A stretch of DNA of 48,534 bases from Bacillota bacterium (GTDB lineage Bacteria > Bacillota > Negativicutes > Sporomusales > Sporomusaceae): contig JAGGAB010000028.1 in NCBI GenBank assembly GCA_017889705.1, positions 1 through 48,534 of the forward strand. The letters are read 5' to 3'. Under the pieces are notes generated by a model, which saw only the letters and a list, made by a program, of their open reading frames with translations, searched no databases and was not told the DNA's origin. The first letter of the stretch is position 1. Every line of letters begins with the position of its first letter. Both the position numbers and the translations under genes were made by a program. This document shows, piece after piece, positions 1 to 9,038 of the stretch.

Positions 1-82
1 ATTCAGCTGAACTAGAAGGTTAGGGATTAGTCTAGCATCTTTATTTTTGATCTTTTAAAAGCGGGAGATTTCACACAGTCTG

Positions 83-101
83 CTGTCCCCTTGTCCCACA
101 C
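83..101 (-). repeat. REP-like 19-mer, inverted copy
   Basis: Read on the minus strand this is GTGTGGGACAAGGGGACAG, identical to 3098-3116 on the plus strand. The two copies face each other around the autotransporter gene. Such GGGACAAGGGGACA sequences resemble the repetitive extragenic palindromes associated with REP-associated (IS200-like) transposases; that assignment is inference. Bases 1-128 otherwise show no gene and no clear terminator. Confidence 0.6.
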
Positions 102-128
102 TGACCGCTTGTTATTTTGTCTTAGCTT

Positions 129-2630
129 TTAGAAGCTCCACCGGCAGCCGGCGTTAAACTGCCAGCCACTGCTGACATCGCCGCCAAAGAGTTTTTCGAG
201 ATTGACATAGCCAGTGCTGTGTTTGCTCAGTTTGCCGCTGGCTCCTAGGATGAACTCGCACCAGGTTCCGCCCATGTCCTGGCTGTAGGTTAAGGTGTCG
301 GCCTTGATGTTTTCGTCGCCGTTAAATTCATGGAGTACTGACAGCGACGTATAGAGGTTGGCGCCAGTTGTCAGCTTTTTGCCAAGGCCAAGTCCCATGC
401 GGCCGATTAAGTGGTCAATGCCGTCCTGTTTGACACTCATGCCTGTACTTGTTGTGTAATTCACGCCGTTGATGTGGCCATAGGTCAGCTCGACCTGGGG
501 TTCAAGGTACCAGCCGTCTTTTAGTTGTTTGCGATAACCATATTCGGCTGATAAGCTGCTTGTCCGGGTATGATAGTCGGCAGTGGAATAGTTGTTACTT
601 AAGTCGGTGACATGATAGTCGCTGGCTAAGCGGCCGTGTTTGGCAATCAGGTCATAATAGTGACCGTCATTGCCGACCCAGGTTTGATAAAGTGCCAAAT
701 CACTGTTTTTGCTTTCGCCGCTGCCCCGGTAAAAGCTGTTGTCAGCTTCGGTGTAGCTTACCGCGCCGCCGGTGTAGGTTCTGCCGTCTTTGACTTCACG
801 ACTTTTGTCATAGCCTAGCTGCATTCCTTTGTAGGCCGATTCAACGCTGGTATATTTGTCATTGCTGACTTCACCGCTATAGATTCTCGCCCAGATACCG
901 TCCTCGGTTTCCGGTGCATCCCGCAAATCGCCCAGGCGTTTTCTGAGGTGATTGATACTGGTCTGTAACATGTTGGACTGACTGCTGGCCGAACTGGCCG
1001 CTGCTTTGGTGTTGGAGCCGACACCTACAGTAAGACTGGTTAGACTTGTCCCACTAAAGGTCGGCATAAGAGAAAATGCGCCGCTATCGGTTGTAACGCC
1101 AGTCACAGTAAGATTATTAGCTCCTGCAGAAGCGCTAACAGGTGTATAGCTGGTTGCATAGAGCGTTGTTGGCTGTGTAATTGTGGACAAACTACGATCA
1201 TACGTCACGCCAACCTTTAGATTAGCTGCCGAATTCAAGGTGCCAGTGGCAACCATATCGCCGGTATTATCGGCCAGATTGGTAGCAATTCTAACATTGC
1301 CGCCGCTACCGCTTACACTGTTAAGCGTCAATGTCCTGTAGGAAGTACGGGTGGGATTGTCCCAGGTCAGGTCAATAATGCCGCCATCCAGGGCAAGGGT
1401 GCTGATGGTATTTTTTGTTGTGGAATAGCCGCTTAGCGAATTATCTGTTGCATAGGTAATTGTCCCATTGCGGTCATCATAGACAGGCTGCCAGACAGCC
1501 TGATTCGCCAGGCTAAGGTTTACCGTACCGCCCGTCCTGACTATAACATTGCCTCGCAGAAAGGAATTACTGTTATTCAAGGCCACATTAATTGTGCCGC
1601 CTGTTGCCAGCACATCACCGGTAAGCTCAACGGTATAAGGATGCCCGGCTGCCTGATTGATATTAGTTGTTCCTCCTTTTGCATAGAGCGAATAGGCATA
1701 GGCATGCGCGCCACTCTGCTTTACGGTCGCCGTTGCCGTGATAGTTGCATTTTGTTGGAGGTTGACTGTACCAGAAATATTAAATATTCCAGATGCCTGC
1801 GCTTTTGCATCCACAGTTGCCGCAGTAGCACTGCCACCAGTTGCTGTTACTGTTATCTCTGCATTCCCGGCAATTATTGTAGTGCTGTCGTACCTATTAT
1901 CGATGCCAGACGCAGTCGCATATGTAGACGCAGATGCAGATGTCGCGCTACCACCTGTTGCTGCTACTGTTATCTCTGCTGCTCCGCCAATTTTCGTTGT
2001 TGATGCATAACTAGTAGATATGCCATACGCATTCGCATATGCAGATGCGAATGTAGCTGTAGCTCTACCACCTATTGCTGCTACTGTTATCTTTGCAGCT
2101 CCGTCAATTTTCGTTGTTGATGAGCCAAAACTAGAAGCTATGCCATACGCAGACGCGTTCGCATACGTGTTCGCAGATGTAGATGTCGCGCTACCACCTG
2201 TTGCTACTACTGTTATCTCTGCAGCTCCGCCAATTTTCGTTGTTGATGTGTCAAAACTAACTATGCCATACGCAAATGCATCTGCAGATGTAGCTGTACC
2301 ACCTGTTGCACTTGCCGTAATCGGGAAATATTGCCCGGTTATCCCTTGCCCCTGCAGCGTTACTGTACCTGCCATATCATTATACACGCCGTAGGCTCTT
2401 GCACTCGTATTCGCACCTGACATGCCGCTGTTATCCACACTCCCGGTAATACTGCCGCTTGGTATGGTGATTGTCGTAGTACCGTCAGGAACTTCATAGC
2501 CTTTCGCAGCATCTGTTGTATTTGTGCGTATGTCTGTCCCCACAGTTGTAGCATGACCGGTTGCAGCACTGCAGACCGCCCCCAGGCAAAGCGCCAGAAT
2601 AATTTTCTTTTTTAAAAACTTTGCACGCAT
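129..2630 (-). CDS. Autotransporter (type V secretion) with repetitive passenger
   Basis: Predicted 833-aa surface protein. An upstream in-frame start at 2762 is possible, but ATG 2630 has a GGGG ribosome site (AAAGGGGTACTGAAT) and opens directly on a signal peptide, a Lys-rich start then a hydrophobic core ending around ATGHA at residue 27. Residues about 110-297 are tandem repeats built on 'TTKIGGAAEITVAATGGSA'. A beta-solenoid-like passenger follows. Residues from about 577 (GIWARIYSGE) to the end fit an autotransporter beta-domain and finish with Trp-Ser-Phe, the C-terminal Phe used by the outer-membrane BAM machinery. This implies an outer membrane. Passenger function cannot be told; adhesin-like is a guess. 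It stands alone, bracketed by REP-like repeats. Confidence 0.88.
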   Translation of the reverse strand: MRAKFLKKKIILALCLGAVCSAATGHATTVGTDIRTNTTDAAKGYEVPDGTTTITIPSGSITGSVDNSGMSGANTSARAYGVYNDMAGTVTLQGQGITGQYFPITASATGGTATSADAFAYGIVSFDTSTTKIGGAAEITVVATGGSATSTSANTYANASAYGIASSFGSSTTKIDGAAKITVAAIGGRATATFASAYANAYGISTSYASTTKIGGAAEITVAATGGSATSASASTYATASGIDNRYDSTTIIAGNAEITVTATGGSATAATVDAKAQASGIFNISGTVNLQQNATITATATVKQSGAHAYAYSLYAKGGTTNINQAAGHPYTVELTGDVLATGGTINVALNNSNSFLRGNVIVRTGGTVNLSLANQAVWQPVYDDRNGTITYATDNSLSGYSTTKNTISTLALDGGIIDLTWDNPTRTSYRTLTLNSVSGSGGNVRIATNLADNTGDMVATGTLNSAANLKVGVTYDRSLSTITQPTTLYATSYTPVSASAGANNLTVTGVTTDSGAFSLMPTFSGTSLTSLTVGVGSNTKAAASSASSQSNMLQTSINHLRKRLGDLRDAPETEDGIWARIYSGEVSNDKYTSVESAYKGMQLGYDKSREVKDGRTYTGGAVSYTEADNSFYRGSGESKNSDLALYQTWVGNDGHYYDLIAKHGRLASDYHVTDLSNNYSTADYHTRTSSLSAEYGYRKQLKDGWYLEPQVELTYGHINGVNYTTSTGMSVKQDGIDHLIGRMGLGLGKKLTTGANLYTSLSVLHEFNGDENIKADTLTYSQDMGGTWCEFILGASGKLSKHSTGYVNLEKLFGGDVSSGWQFNAGCRWSF
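1810..2290 (-). repeat. Tandem repeats inside the autotransporter passenger
   Basis: The sequence CCAATTTTCGTTGTTGATG or a close variant recurs at about 1987, 2104 and 2230, giving unit spacings of 117 and 126 bp (39 and 42 codons). A more diverged unit lies at 1810-1890. Each unit encodes a 'STTKIGGAAEITVAATGGSA' segment followed by an Ala/Ser/Tyr-rich stretch. Near-identical DNA implies recent duplication or gene conversion and a potential for length variation. Confidence 0.8.
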
Positions 2631-2778
2631 ATTCAGTACCCCTTTGTCACTTTTTTCAAGGCTAACAACCCTTCCCGTATTGGCCGCTGTCTTTCTAGCA
2701 AGTGTAGGTGCAGCGCTATTTTTATCGCTGTTAATTTTTGGTTTTCTAGTACAGCATAGCAAAACCTATAAAAAAACA

Positions 2779-2825
2779 CACTAGACTAAAGTATAGTCAA
2801 ACACAAAAAAGTATAATTTTTTCAA
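2779..2825 (-). promoter_or_regulatory. Shared AAAGTATAGTCAA element, copy 1
   Basis: On the plus strand the block reads CACTAGACTAAAGTATAGTC followed by AA, a short A/C-rich spacer and AAAAAAGTATAATTTTTTC. It aligns almost base for base, with a 2-nt gap, to 41974-42020 upstream of the response regulator. Here it lies about 150 bp upstream of the autotransporter start, in the same orientation relative to the gene. No good -35/-10 pair could be fitted, so it is called a regulatory element, not a promoter. Confidence 0.5.
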
Positions 2826-2849
2826 GATTTAGATGTACTAACTGTGTAC

Positions 2850-3132
2850 ATGGGACAAGGGGGCACATAAAGGGCCGTCACGCTAAGTATTTTGTGCAAT
2901 GGCTTTGTTATACCCAAGAATTCAGGCGGTGTTAAACTGCCTGAATTAAGTCTCCATTTTTTAGTTTGAGGGAGTTGAGGAGGCCCTCTAGAGCAATGGG
3001 CGCAAACGCAACTTTCGTTACTTCCGTAACCCATCGGCCTTTGCCGGAAAAAGCGCTCCGCAGGAGAAAAGCCGGGCGGTATTCCGTATAGAAATTCGTG
3101 TGGGACAAGGGGACAGGTTACTTGTCCCACAC
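2850..3132. repeat. REP-like element cluster in intergenic DNA
   Basis: This stretch of the 620-bp gap has no convincing gene. It begins with a variant TGGGACAAGGGGGCAC (2851) and ends with a perfect hairpin, 12-bp arms GTGTGGGACAAG (3098-3109) and CTTGTCCCACAC (3121-3132) around an 11-nt loop. Another perfect hairpin has 9-bp arms AATTCAGGC/GCCTGAATT at 2919-2927 and 2939-2947. The layout of repeats at both ends with palindromes inside resembles a short non-autonomous element mobilised by a REP-associated transposase elsewhere in the genome. That origin is inferred; no transposase is in the window. Confidence 0.5.
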
Positions 3133-3191
3133 TCACTAAGGCTTGCAGCAACGAAAGCATTTGAATGGATTAGTCATCAATAAGCAAAATT

Positions 3192-3231
3192 AAAGCGGTC
3201 AGTCGCCTTATTCAAGGCTACTAACCGCTTT
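3192..3231 (-). terminator. Terminator after the ACS-type MFS gene
   Basis: Long stem AAAGCGGTTAGT/ACTGACCGCTTT (minus strand) with an inner GCCTT/AAGGC pairing, followed by AATTTTGCTT. It lies 22 bp downstream of the MFS stop codon. Confidence 0.7.
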
Positions 3232-3252
3232 GCAGCGTCACTTATCAGTCTA

Positions 3253-4581
3253 TTATTTTGCCACCGTAAATCCCGCTTCTGCCTCCGGCACTTCCTGATC
3301 AGCCGTTTTGTTTTTTAAGGTCAGCATAATTCCTCCAGCAACCAGCAGCGAACAAGCCAGATACACCCAGGAGCCGACAAATGAACCTGTCGCGTCCTTA
3401 ACAAAGCCGGTAACATAAGGGCCGATAAAGCCGCCGATATTGCCGCAGGAATTGATAAGGCCGATTGCGCCGGCTGCTGCCGGACCGGAAAGGAAGGTTG
3501 TCGGATATGACCACCACACGCCAAATGGTGCATAGGTGCCAACAGCCGCCAGCGTAAGGAAGAACAAGCTAATCACCGGGTCAGTCATGAATACGCCTAC
3601 GCCCAAACCAATAGCGCCGATAAACATGCCGATGGCACCATGCCAGCGTTTTTCATTGCGCTTGGACGAAGAGTGTCCGATATACAGCATAACTGCCAGT
3701 GATATGGCCATAGGAATGACCACAAGCCAGCCAATTTTCATATTTGACCAGCCGGACACACTTTTGAGCACCTGCGGCATCCAATAGTTAAAGCCCCAGA
3801 AACCTGTAATCCAGCAAAAATAAGCCAGACATAACTTTAATACTTCCTTGTCCTTAAAAGCGTCCATGACCGAGTAGCGTTTGACCGCAGTCTTCATTGC
3901 CACTTCGTCTTCGTATTGTTTTTGCAGATAATCGCGCTCTTCCTGAGTAAGCCACTTGGCATCTTTCGGCCAGTCAGCCATCCAATACACAATAATAAAA
4001 CCAAAAATCACAGCCGGCAAGGCTTCCAAAATAAACAAGGTCTGCCAGCCTTTTAAGCCAAATATCGATACCTCCAGCAGCATACCCGCAAGCGGCGCAC
4101 CGATAATTGCCGACACCTGCATAGAAGTCAACATTAAGGCAATTGCCCTCGCCCGGTCGGCGGCATTGAACCACCGTGGAATACAGGAAGCATACAAAAC
4201 CGGATACAAACTGGCTTCTGCCGCCCCCAGCAAAAAGCGATACAGATAAAATTCCCAGGTGGTACTCATAAACGCCATCAAGCCACATACCACGCCCCAG
4301 GAAATCATAATGCGCGCCAGCCAAAACCGTGGACTGTACTTCTCGGCAATAAGCGCACCAGGTATTTCAAATATGACATAACCGGCAAAAAATATACCGG
4401 CTCCCAATCCAAAAACTTGGGCGCTAAAATTCAGGTCTTTGTTCATTGTCAGTGCGGCATACCCGACATTAACCCGGTCCAAGAAGGCTATAACCGAAAT
4501 AATAAATAATGGCAATATCATATTTACATAAGCTTTGCGTTTTGCGCTGGCCGCAACCGTTGCTTCTACCATACTATCCAT
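3253..4581 (-). CDS. MFS transporter, anion:cation symporter (ACS) type
   Basis: 442-aa inner-membrane carrier with about 12 predicted membrane segments. The first helix carries the ACS signature 'FLDRVNVGYAAL', and the N-terminal half 'YSPRFWLARIMISWG' is typical of hexuronate/tartrate/phthalate-type H+-coupled organic-anion symporters. A central hydrophilic loop (WPKDAKWLTQEERDYL) separates the two halves. Substrate is unknown; a small organic acid is likely. Two starts are possible, ATG 4581 and ATG 4572; the GAGAGG just before 4581 gives better spacing to 4572. It is monocistronic, so a link to nicotinate metabolism is not shown. Confidence 0.85.
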   Translation of the reverse strand: MDSMVEATVAASAKRKAYVNMILPLFIISVIAFLDRVNVGYAALTMNKDLNFSAQVFGLGAGIFFAGYVIFEIPGALIAEKYSPRFWLARIMISWGVVCGLMAFMSTTWEFYLYRFLLGAAEASLYPVLYASCIPRWFNAADRARAIALMLTSMQVSAIIGAPLAGMLLEVSIFGLKGWQTLFILEALPAVIFGFIIVYWMADWPKDAKWLTQEERDYLQKQYEDEVAMKTAVKRYSVMDAFKDKEVLKLCLAYFCWITGFWGFNYWMPQVLKSVSGWSNMKIGWLVVIPMAISLAVMLYIGHSSSKRNEKRWHGAIGMFIGAIGLGVGVFMTDPVISLFFLTLAAVGTYAPFGVWWSYPTTFLSGPAAAGAIGLINSCGNIGGFIGPYVTGFVKDATGSFVGSWVYLACSLLVAGGIMLTLKNKTADQEVPEAEAGFTVAK

Positions 4582-4877
4582 CCTCTCTTATCCTCTCAAG
4601 ACAATAACCCCAGGGCTGCGTTAGCAAGCTACGCAGTCTGCATTACCGTTGTCCTCCCCTCTGCTGAAGTGTTGTTACCAATTCTACATTTGCATATAAC
4701 ATATTGTATACATGAGATGTTGCATGACTTTTGCTTGAATAATATACCAGTTATATATATTTTTCATATTATTTGAATTTTTGTTTTCTGTCAATAGACT
4801 TATACGCTCTATTGTTTTAATTTTTGTGTTACTTTGTAATATTTATCCGTTTGTTACAACTTACTCTGCTAAAAATC

Positions 4878-4930
4878 AAAAACCTCTGAGTAACAGGCTT
4901 TTTTCTTAGGCCTATTCAGCAGAGGTTTTT
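4878..4930 (-). terminator. Terminator after the methyltransferase gene
   Basis: AAAACCTCTG at the left and CAGAGGTTTT at the right form the outer stem, with AGGC/GCCT inside and runs of T in both directions. It ends 26 bp past the methyltransferase stop. The remaining 4582-4877 gap is AT-rich upstream sequence of the MFS gene and holds nothing else recognisable except a CTGCGTTAGC/GCTACGCAG dyad near 4617-4642. Confidence 0.65.
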
Positions 4931-4955
4931 ACCACAGACATTTAGCTATATCTAA

Positions 4956-5624
4956 TTATTTAATACCATAAAACCCGGCCTGCAAGCCTGATACCCACAG
5001 TATCTCAGCAGTCGTAAAACCGGCTTGTTTTATTGTATGTATATGTTCTTCAACCGTAATCGGCAATAGTTCACTGCCATAGCGACTGATATGCTTATCT
5101 ACCGACTCAGCACTTTTTCCGTTTCGCAGTTGAGCAGCTCGCCAGCGCTGCAGACCAATTTGCGTTCCGGACTGAGTGTTTGGTTTGATAGTTTCAAAAG
5201 TAATATAAATACCGTCTTGTTTCAGCATGTTGTAACAGTTTTCTGTTGCTTGTTTGCGTAATTCTTTATCCAAATAGTGATGAACCATAATAGCAGTCAC
5301 TACATCAAAAATGCCAACACCGCATAAAGCTTCACTGCTGACCTGGTTATAGGTTATATCATAGTTCATCAGTTTTTCCCGGGCAATCTCCAGCATGCTT
5401 TCGGACGGATCTGCCGCTACAATTTTCATTGTTCCAAAGCATGCAAGGGCTTTTAAAATAAGAGTCCCTGTGCCACAGCCGGTATCAAGCCAGGTTTGCG
5501 GCTTGGGTACAACAGCTTTCACAATATCCAGTGTTTCTTCATGGAATAAATGATACCGGGGAATAGTCTTATGGACATTGTCATCATACTCATTGGCTGC
5601 TTGGGATGTTTTATTATCACGCAT
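4956..5624 (-). CDS. Class I SAM-dependent methyltransferase
   Basis: 222-aa soluble enzyme. Motif I 'WLDTGCGTGTLILKAL' (about residues 40-55) and the acidic motif 'IVAADPSESMLEIAREKL' mark the Rossmann SAM-binding fold. 'GIFDVVTAIMVHHYLDKE' is the motif IV region. The methyl acceptor cannot be told from sequence. The start ATG 5624 follows AGAGGG. Family resemblance is to small methyltransferase domains of the UbiE/Methyltransf_25 kind. It is a lone gene, with no neighbour that suggests a substrate. Confidence 0.8.
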   Translation of the reverse strand: MRDNKTSQAANEYDDNVHKTIPRYHLFHEETLDIVKAVVPKPQTWLDTGCGTGTLILKALACFGTMKIVAADPSESMLEIAREKLMNYDITYNQVSSEALCGVGIFDVVTAIMVHHYLDKELRKQATENCYNMLKQDGIYITFETIKPNTQSGTQIGLQRWRAAQLRNGKSAESVDKHISRYGSELLPITVEEHIHTIKQAGFTTAEILWVSGLQAGFYGIK

Positions 5625-5766
5625 ATGGTTACCCTCTTCTTAACGCTAGCGTCTATAAATATATTAAAAAAGTATGTAGCAGGACTTATGCAATTGCAGC
5701 CTGATTTTTTTCGTATTTGTGTAGATTGGCGGCTAACGTAAACTTTGTTATTTTTTCTTCTATCAA

Positions 5767-6612
5767 CTATAAGTCCTGGCAATTCAGGGTTTCTGCAATC
5801 TGGTCAAGCTGCGCCACCATTTTACTGACTTGCTGAATGGTCTCAGCAACCTGGGTTACTGCCGTCGCAATTTGGTTAATTGATTGTTGTGTATCATTAA
5901 TCTGACTATAGATAGTTGCTCCATCTGATTTAATGCTGCCAATAATGCTTTCAATTTTTTCAACAGATTCTGCGCTGGTTGTTGCCAATTTGCGTATTTC
6001 CCCGGCGACAACGCCAAATCCCCGCCCCTGGTCTCCTACTCTAGCGGCTTCGATGGCTGCATTGAGCCCTAATAAATTAGTCTGGCTTGTTACATTCCTG
6101 ATCAAGCCTAACACTTGGTCAGTCTCCTTGGTACGTGTCTGTGATTCACTTGCCACCTGAGACAATGTTTGAGATGTAGCCGCTATCTCCTGCGTCTGTG
6201 CGGAAATTTCTTCGGTAGTGGCAGCTAGTAGATTCATACTATCCAGAAGTTCACTTGCCATTTGCTGAATAGATTCCTGCAGTTCAACCGGCTGCGTTAT
6301 GGCAACGGCCCCGATTACTTCGTCTTGTTCATTAAAAACAGGTACCGCGACCGAAGTATAGGGCAGGCCATATAAAGTATTATCAAACCGCATGGCTACC
6401 CGCCGTTTTTCATGGATGGCGCAATAGACACCACTGCCGGTTTTGATGGGCTGATTGTCAGGCACCTTAAGATCAAGCTGTTTACCCGGCTTGTACAATA
6501 AAAATTTTTCTCTGTCGGTAAGAGTTACCCCGGCACCTCCATTAAGCGCCTGCTGAATAATTGGTAAAGCAAAGACCAAGTTAGCTAAAATATCCTCGTT
6601 AGTAGTAGACAT
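5767..6612 (-). CDS. Soluble methyl-accepting chemotaxis-type transducer
   Basis: 281-aa protein with no membrane segment. Residues 1 to about 105 form a small sensor domain ('[20 protein letters not shown]', '[20 protein letters not shown]') that looks like a cytosolic ligand- or redox-sensing module. The rest is a short MCP signalling coiled coil whose hairpin tip '[20 protein letters not shown]' (about 180-200) is the conserved CheA/CheW contact. It is much shorter than classical MCPs (about 550 aa), with few methylation heptads. The start has an AAGGAGGCG ribosome site. It is probably a cytoplasmic transducer; the signal is unknown. Confidence 0.85.
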   Translation of the reverse strand: MSTTNEDILANLVFALPIIQQALNGGAGVTLTDREKFLLYKPGKQLDLKVPDNQPIKTGSGVYCAIHEKRRVAMRFDNTLYGLPYTSVAVPVFNEQDEVIGAVAITQPVELQESIQQMASELLDSMNLLAATTEEISAQTQEIAATSQTLSQVASESQTRTKETDQVLGLIRNVTSQTNLLGLNAAIEAARVGDQGRGFGVVAGEIRKLATTSAESVEKIESIIGSIKSDGATIYSQINDTQQSINQIATAVTQVAETIQQVSKMVAQLDQIAETLNCQDL

Positions 6613-6661
6613 ACATTCGCCTCCTTAAAATTTTGAGCAATTAGCAGCCCTTGTAAAATAA

Positions 6662-6705
6662 GCGTAAAAACGCCGCAAGCAAATTACGTGCTTTGGCGTT
6701 TACGC
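6662..6705 (-). terminator. Hairpin at the end of the nicotinate operon
   Basis: GCGTAAAAACGCC and GGCGTTTACGC form a long stem just after the dml stop, with an inner GCAAGC/GTGCTT pairing. On the minus strand it is followed by TTATTTTAC, a weak T-tract. It is the most likely 3' end of the catabolic operon. Confidence 0.55.
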
Positions 6706-6716
6706 AAGACGACCTT

Positions 6717-7580
6717 TTATTTTACATAAGTATTTTCATACTCGCGAATTTGCGGCAGTCCAATCAACTCGTTAAATTCAGCAAAAGTAACCATTTGATC
6801 AAGCATCCCGGCCGTTGTCCCGGTTTGTTTTAGGTTTTCCATAAGTACCGTAATGGCTTTGGTCAAGGTATAGGTCGAAGCGGTTGGGAAAATAGCAATA
6901 TCATAACCGAGTGCAGCCAGTTCCTGGACAGTCAGGAGTGGTGTCCGACCACCTTCCACCATGTTAGCCAGTACGGGCACGTTAAACAGTGACGTGATTT
7001 TTTTCATCTCATCAATGCTTTCCGGCGACTCAATAAATAAGAGATCTGCTCCAGCCTGTTCATAGGCTTTTGCCCGTTCAAGAGCTTCGTCAATGCCATG
7101 CACTGTCCGCGCATCAGTACGGGCAATGATAACTAAATCCCGATCCCGGCGTGCATCAACAGCGGCTTTGATTTTCCCCACCATCTCAGCCTGCGGCACA
7201 ACCTGACGACCAGTCATATGACCACATTTTTTTGGGGCAACCTGGTCTTCTAATTGGATGGCGGCCACTCCTGCTTTTTCATATTCACGAACTGTCCGCA
7301 TAACATTAATGGCATTACCAAAGCCGGTATCACCGTCGGCAATAATCGGTATATTGACGGCTTCAACAATATTAGCCGCCCGGGCCACCATTTCACTCAT
7401 GGTCAAAAGTCCTACATCGGGTTTTCCTAAGTGGCTGGCCGCTTGGCCGTAACCTGTCATATATACAGCCGGGAAACCGGTTTTTTCGATAATTTTAGCA
7501 GTAAGAGCGTCATGGGCGCCAGGAGCCACAACAATGGATTCGCTCGCCAATAGTTGTCGTAACGCAGTGGTTTGTTTCAT
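6717..7580 (-). CDS. dml: 2,3-dimethylmalate lyase
   Basis: 287 aa, isocitrate lyase/PEP mutase superfamily. Family knowledge: cleaves (2R,3S)-2,3-dimethylmalate to propionate and pyruvate, the last step of nicotinate fermentation. Seen: the metal-binding 'DGDTGFGN' loop (about residues 82-89) and the lyase signature 'KKCGHMTG' (117-124) with the catalytic Cys. It is the last gene of the operon; its AAGGAG ribosome site lies in the final codons of the MutL-like gene, 3 bp upstream, so the two are translationally tied. On sequence alone methylisocitrate lyase is an alternative; the neighbours (dmdAB, mii, mgm) decide for dml. Confidence 0.9.
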   Translation of the reverse strand: MKQTTALRQLLASESIVVAPGAHDALTAKIIEKTGFPAVYMTGYGQAASHLGKPDVGLLTMSEMVARAANIVEAVNIPIIADGDTGFGNAINVMRTVREYEKAGVAAIQLEDQVAPKKCGHMTGRQVVPQAEMVGKIKAAVDARRDRDLVIIARTDARTVHGIDEALERAKAYEQAGADLLFIESPESIDEMKKITSLFNVPVLANMVEGGRTPLLTVQELAALGYDIAIFPTASTYTLTKAITVLMENLKQTGTTAGMLDQMVTFAEFNELIGLPQIREYENTYVK

Positions 7581-7583
7581 AGT

Positions 7584-9020
7584 TCAGTCTCCTTTTGGTA
7601 TAATGTTAAAATATTGTTTAGCAAATTTCGCACATAGATCAGCATATTGAGAACCCAAAGCGCCGAGCGCATACAGTACATATTGCTCATCAATAATAAA
7701 CTGCGGCTTTGTTGGCAATAAGGAAATACCCGGATTTTTGAAGGCTTCCTGCAGCACAAACTGCTTTTCATTCGCTGTACCATGGGTAAACAGCCCGCCC
7801 ACGGCAATCACATACTGTACCCGCCGCAAGTCCCTGCCTATTGGCGTTCCCGGGGTAATACCCATAACGGCATTAAATTCCTGAGCAATATGCCCGGCAT
7901 GGCGTTTCAAGGCTACTTCAATGGCACTGGCAGCCAATGCCAGGTCAAATTGCTTTTCCAGCGGCGCTTGGCTGATATGTTCAGGATTTTTTTCCAGGTA
8001 CTCGGTATAGGTTACTAGCTGCTCAGCAAGCTCAGGGTCGCTATAGCCAATTTTGCCCAGTACGCCCAGTGGGCCGACAGTCTCTACAATGCCGGTTGCG
8101 CTTACCCGCAGTCCGAGATTTCCTTCAACCGTACGATAAGACGGTTGTTTTTCATTATTTACAATAAGCCCTTTTTCTTCGATGCTGAGTTTCTCTAAAT
8201 CAGGTAAAACGGAATGAATATCAGTAGTCGCGCCGCCAAGGTCGATAACAATGACATCACCAACGCCAGCTTCCTGAAAAGTTCCTTTCGCCAATAGCTC
8301 TGCCCCCAGCAACACCGCTCCGGGAGTAGGCACAACCTTTTTGCCAGAGACAATGTCAAGCAGCTTGTTTAGGCCTTTGGCTAACGTGATTTGCTTGATG
8401 AACTGCTCATGAATGGCTTCCCTGGCAGGCTTTACCCTCAATTCATGAATTGTTGGCATAACATTGGGAACCCGGATACAAGCTACATCTCTTGCCGCAA
8501 AAATCTCAGCAACCTGTCCCTGCGCGTCTTTGTTGCCGGCAAGAATAACCACCGCCTTGCTTCTGGCCTGTACAATAATACCGGCATTCTCCAGCAGCGA
8601 CTCCTGGTCACCGCCGTCGGTGCCGCCAGCCAGCAGGATAATATCGGGTTTTATTTCCTGCAGCACCTGCAAACGATACTCAGGCGGATCTTCGTGACTT
8701 ATGATTTCCAGTACCCGGGCACCGGCGTTCATCGCCACCTCTTTAGCGGCTTTGGCAGTTACCCGGGGCATATAGCCCAGCGCCACCATCCGCAGGCCGC
8801 CGGCAGCGCTGCTGGTAGAATACACAGTAGCATCAGCAGCCACACAGACACCGGTTTGCTCCAGGTTATGTCTGGCAGCCATAATGCCTGTTTCGATATC
8901 AGCGATTGTCGTAGGCGCCTGAGAACGGACAACCAATTCCAGGCGCTCTTCGGTTAACCGGAAAGCCGTTAATTTGGTATAGGTACTTCCCACATCAAAT
9001 ACCAGCAGATTTGCTTGCAT
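7584..9020 (-). CDS. MutL/GlmL-like ATPase, candidate mutase reactivase
   Basis: 478 aa of the glutamate mutase MutL family, unrelated to DNA-repair MutL. The N-terminus 'LLVFDVGSTYTKLTAFRL' is the phosphate-1 loop of the ASKHA (actin/Hsp70-like) ATPase fold; 'VIVIDLGGATTDIHSV' is the second phosphate loop. In clostridial glutamate mutase operons this protein sits beside the B12-binding subunit and is thought to help keep the B12 enzyme active. Here it lies in the same operon as 2-methyleneglutarate mutase, separated only by mii, so reactivation or cofactor exchange for Mgm is the likely job (inference). The start has a GGGGGCG ribosome site. Confidence 0.82.
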   Translation of the reverse strand: MQANLLVFDVGSTYTKLTAFRLTEERLELVVRSQAPTTIADIETGIMAARHNLEQTGVCVAADATVYSTSSAAGGLRMVALGYMPRVTAKAAKEVAMNAGARVLEIISHEDPPEYRLQVLQEIKPDIILLAGGTDGGDQESLLENAGIIVQARSKAVVILAGNKDAQGQVAEIFAARDVACIRVPNVMPTIHELRVKPAREAIHEQFIKQITLAKGLNKLLDIVSGKKVVPTPGAVLLGAELLAKGTFQEAGVGDVIVIDLGGATTDIHSVLPDLEKLSIEEKGLIVNNEKQPSYRTVEGNLGLRVSATGIVETVGPLGVLGKIGYSDPELAEQLVTYTEYLEKNPEHISQAPLEKQFDLALAASAIEVALKRHAGHIAQEFNAVMGITPGTPIGRDLRRVQYVIAVGGLFTHGTANEKQFVLQEAFKNPGISLLPTKPQFIIDEQYVLYALGALGSQYADLCAKFAKQYFNIIPKGD

Positions 9021-9038
9021 GGTATCGCCCCCGTTTTT

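Noticed and set aside
1860..2260. CRISPR-like repetition
   Set aside because: Repeats are coding, of variable unit length, with no unique spacers or cas genes.
1641..2394. Plus-strand open frames opposite the autotransporter repeats
   Set aside because: Stop-free antisense frames are expected from Ala/Ser/Thr-rich repeats; no ribosome sites, low-complexity products.
2822..3160. 112-aa minus-strand open frame in the REP-like intergenic region
   Set aside because: Translates the repeats and hairpins, is Cys/Pro/Arg-rich without any fold signal, and has no ribosome site.
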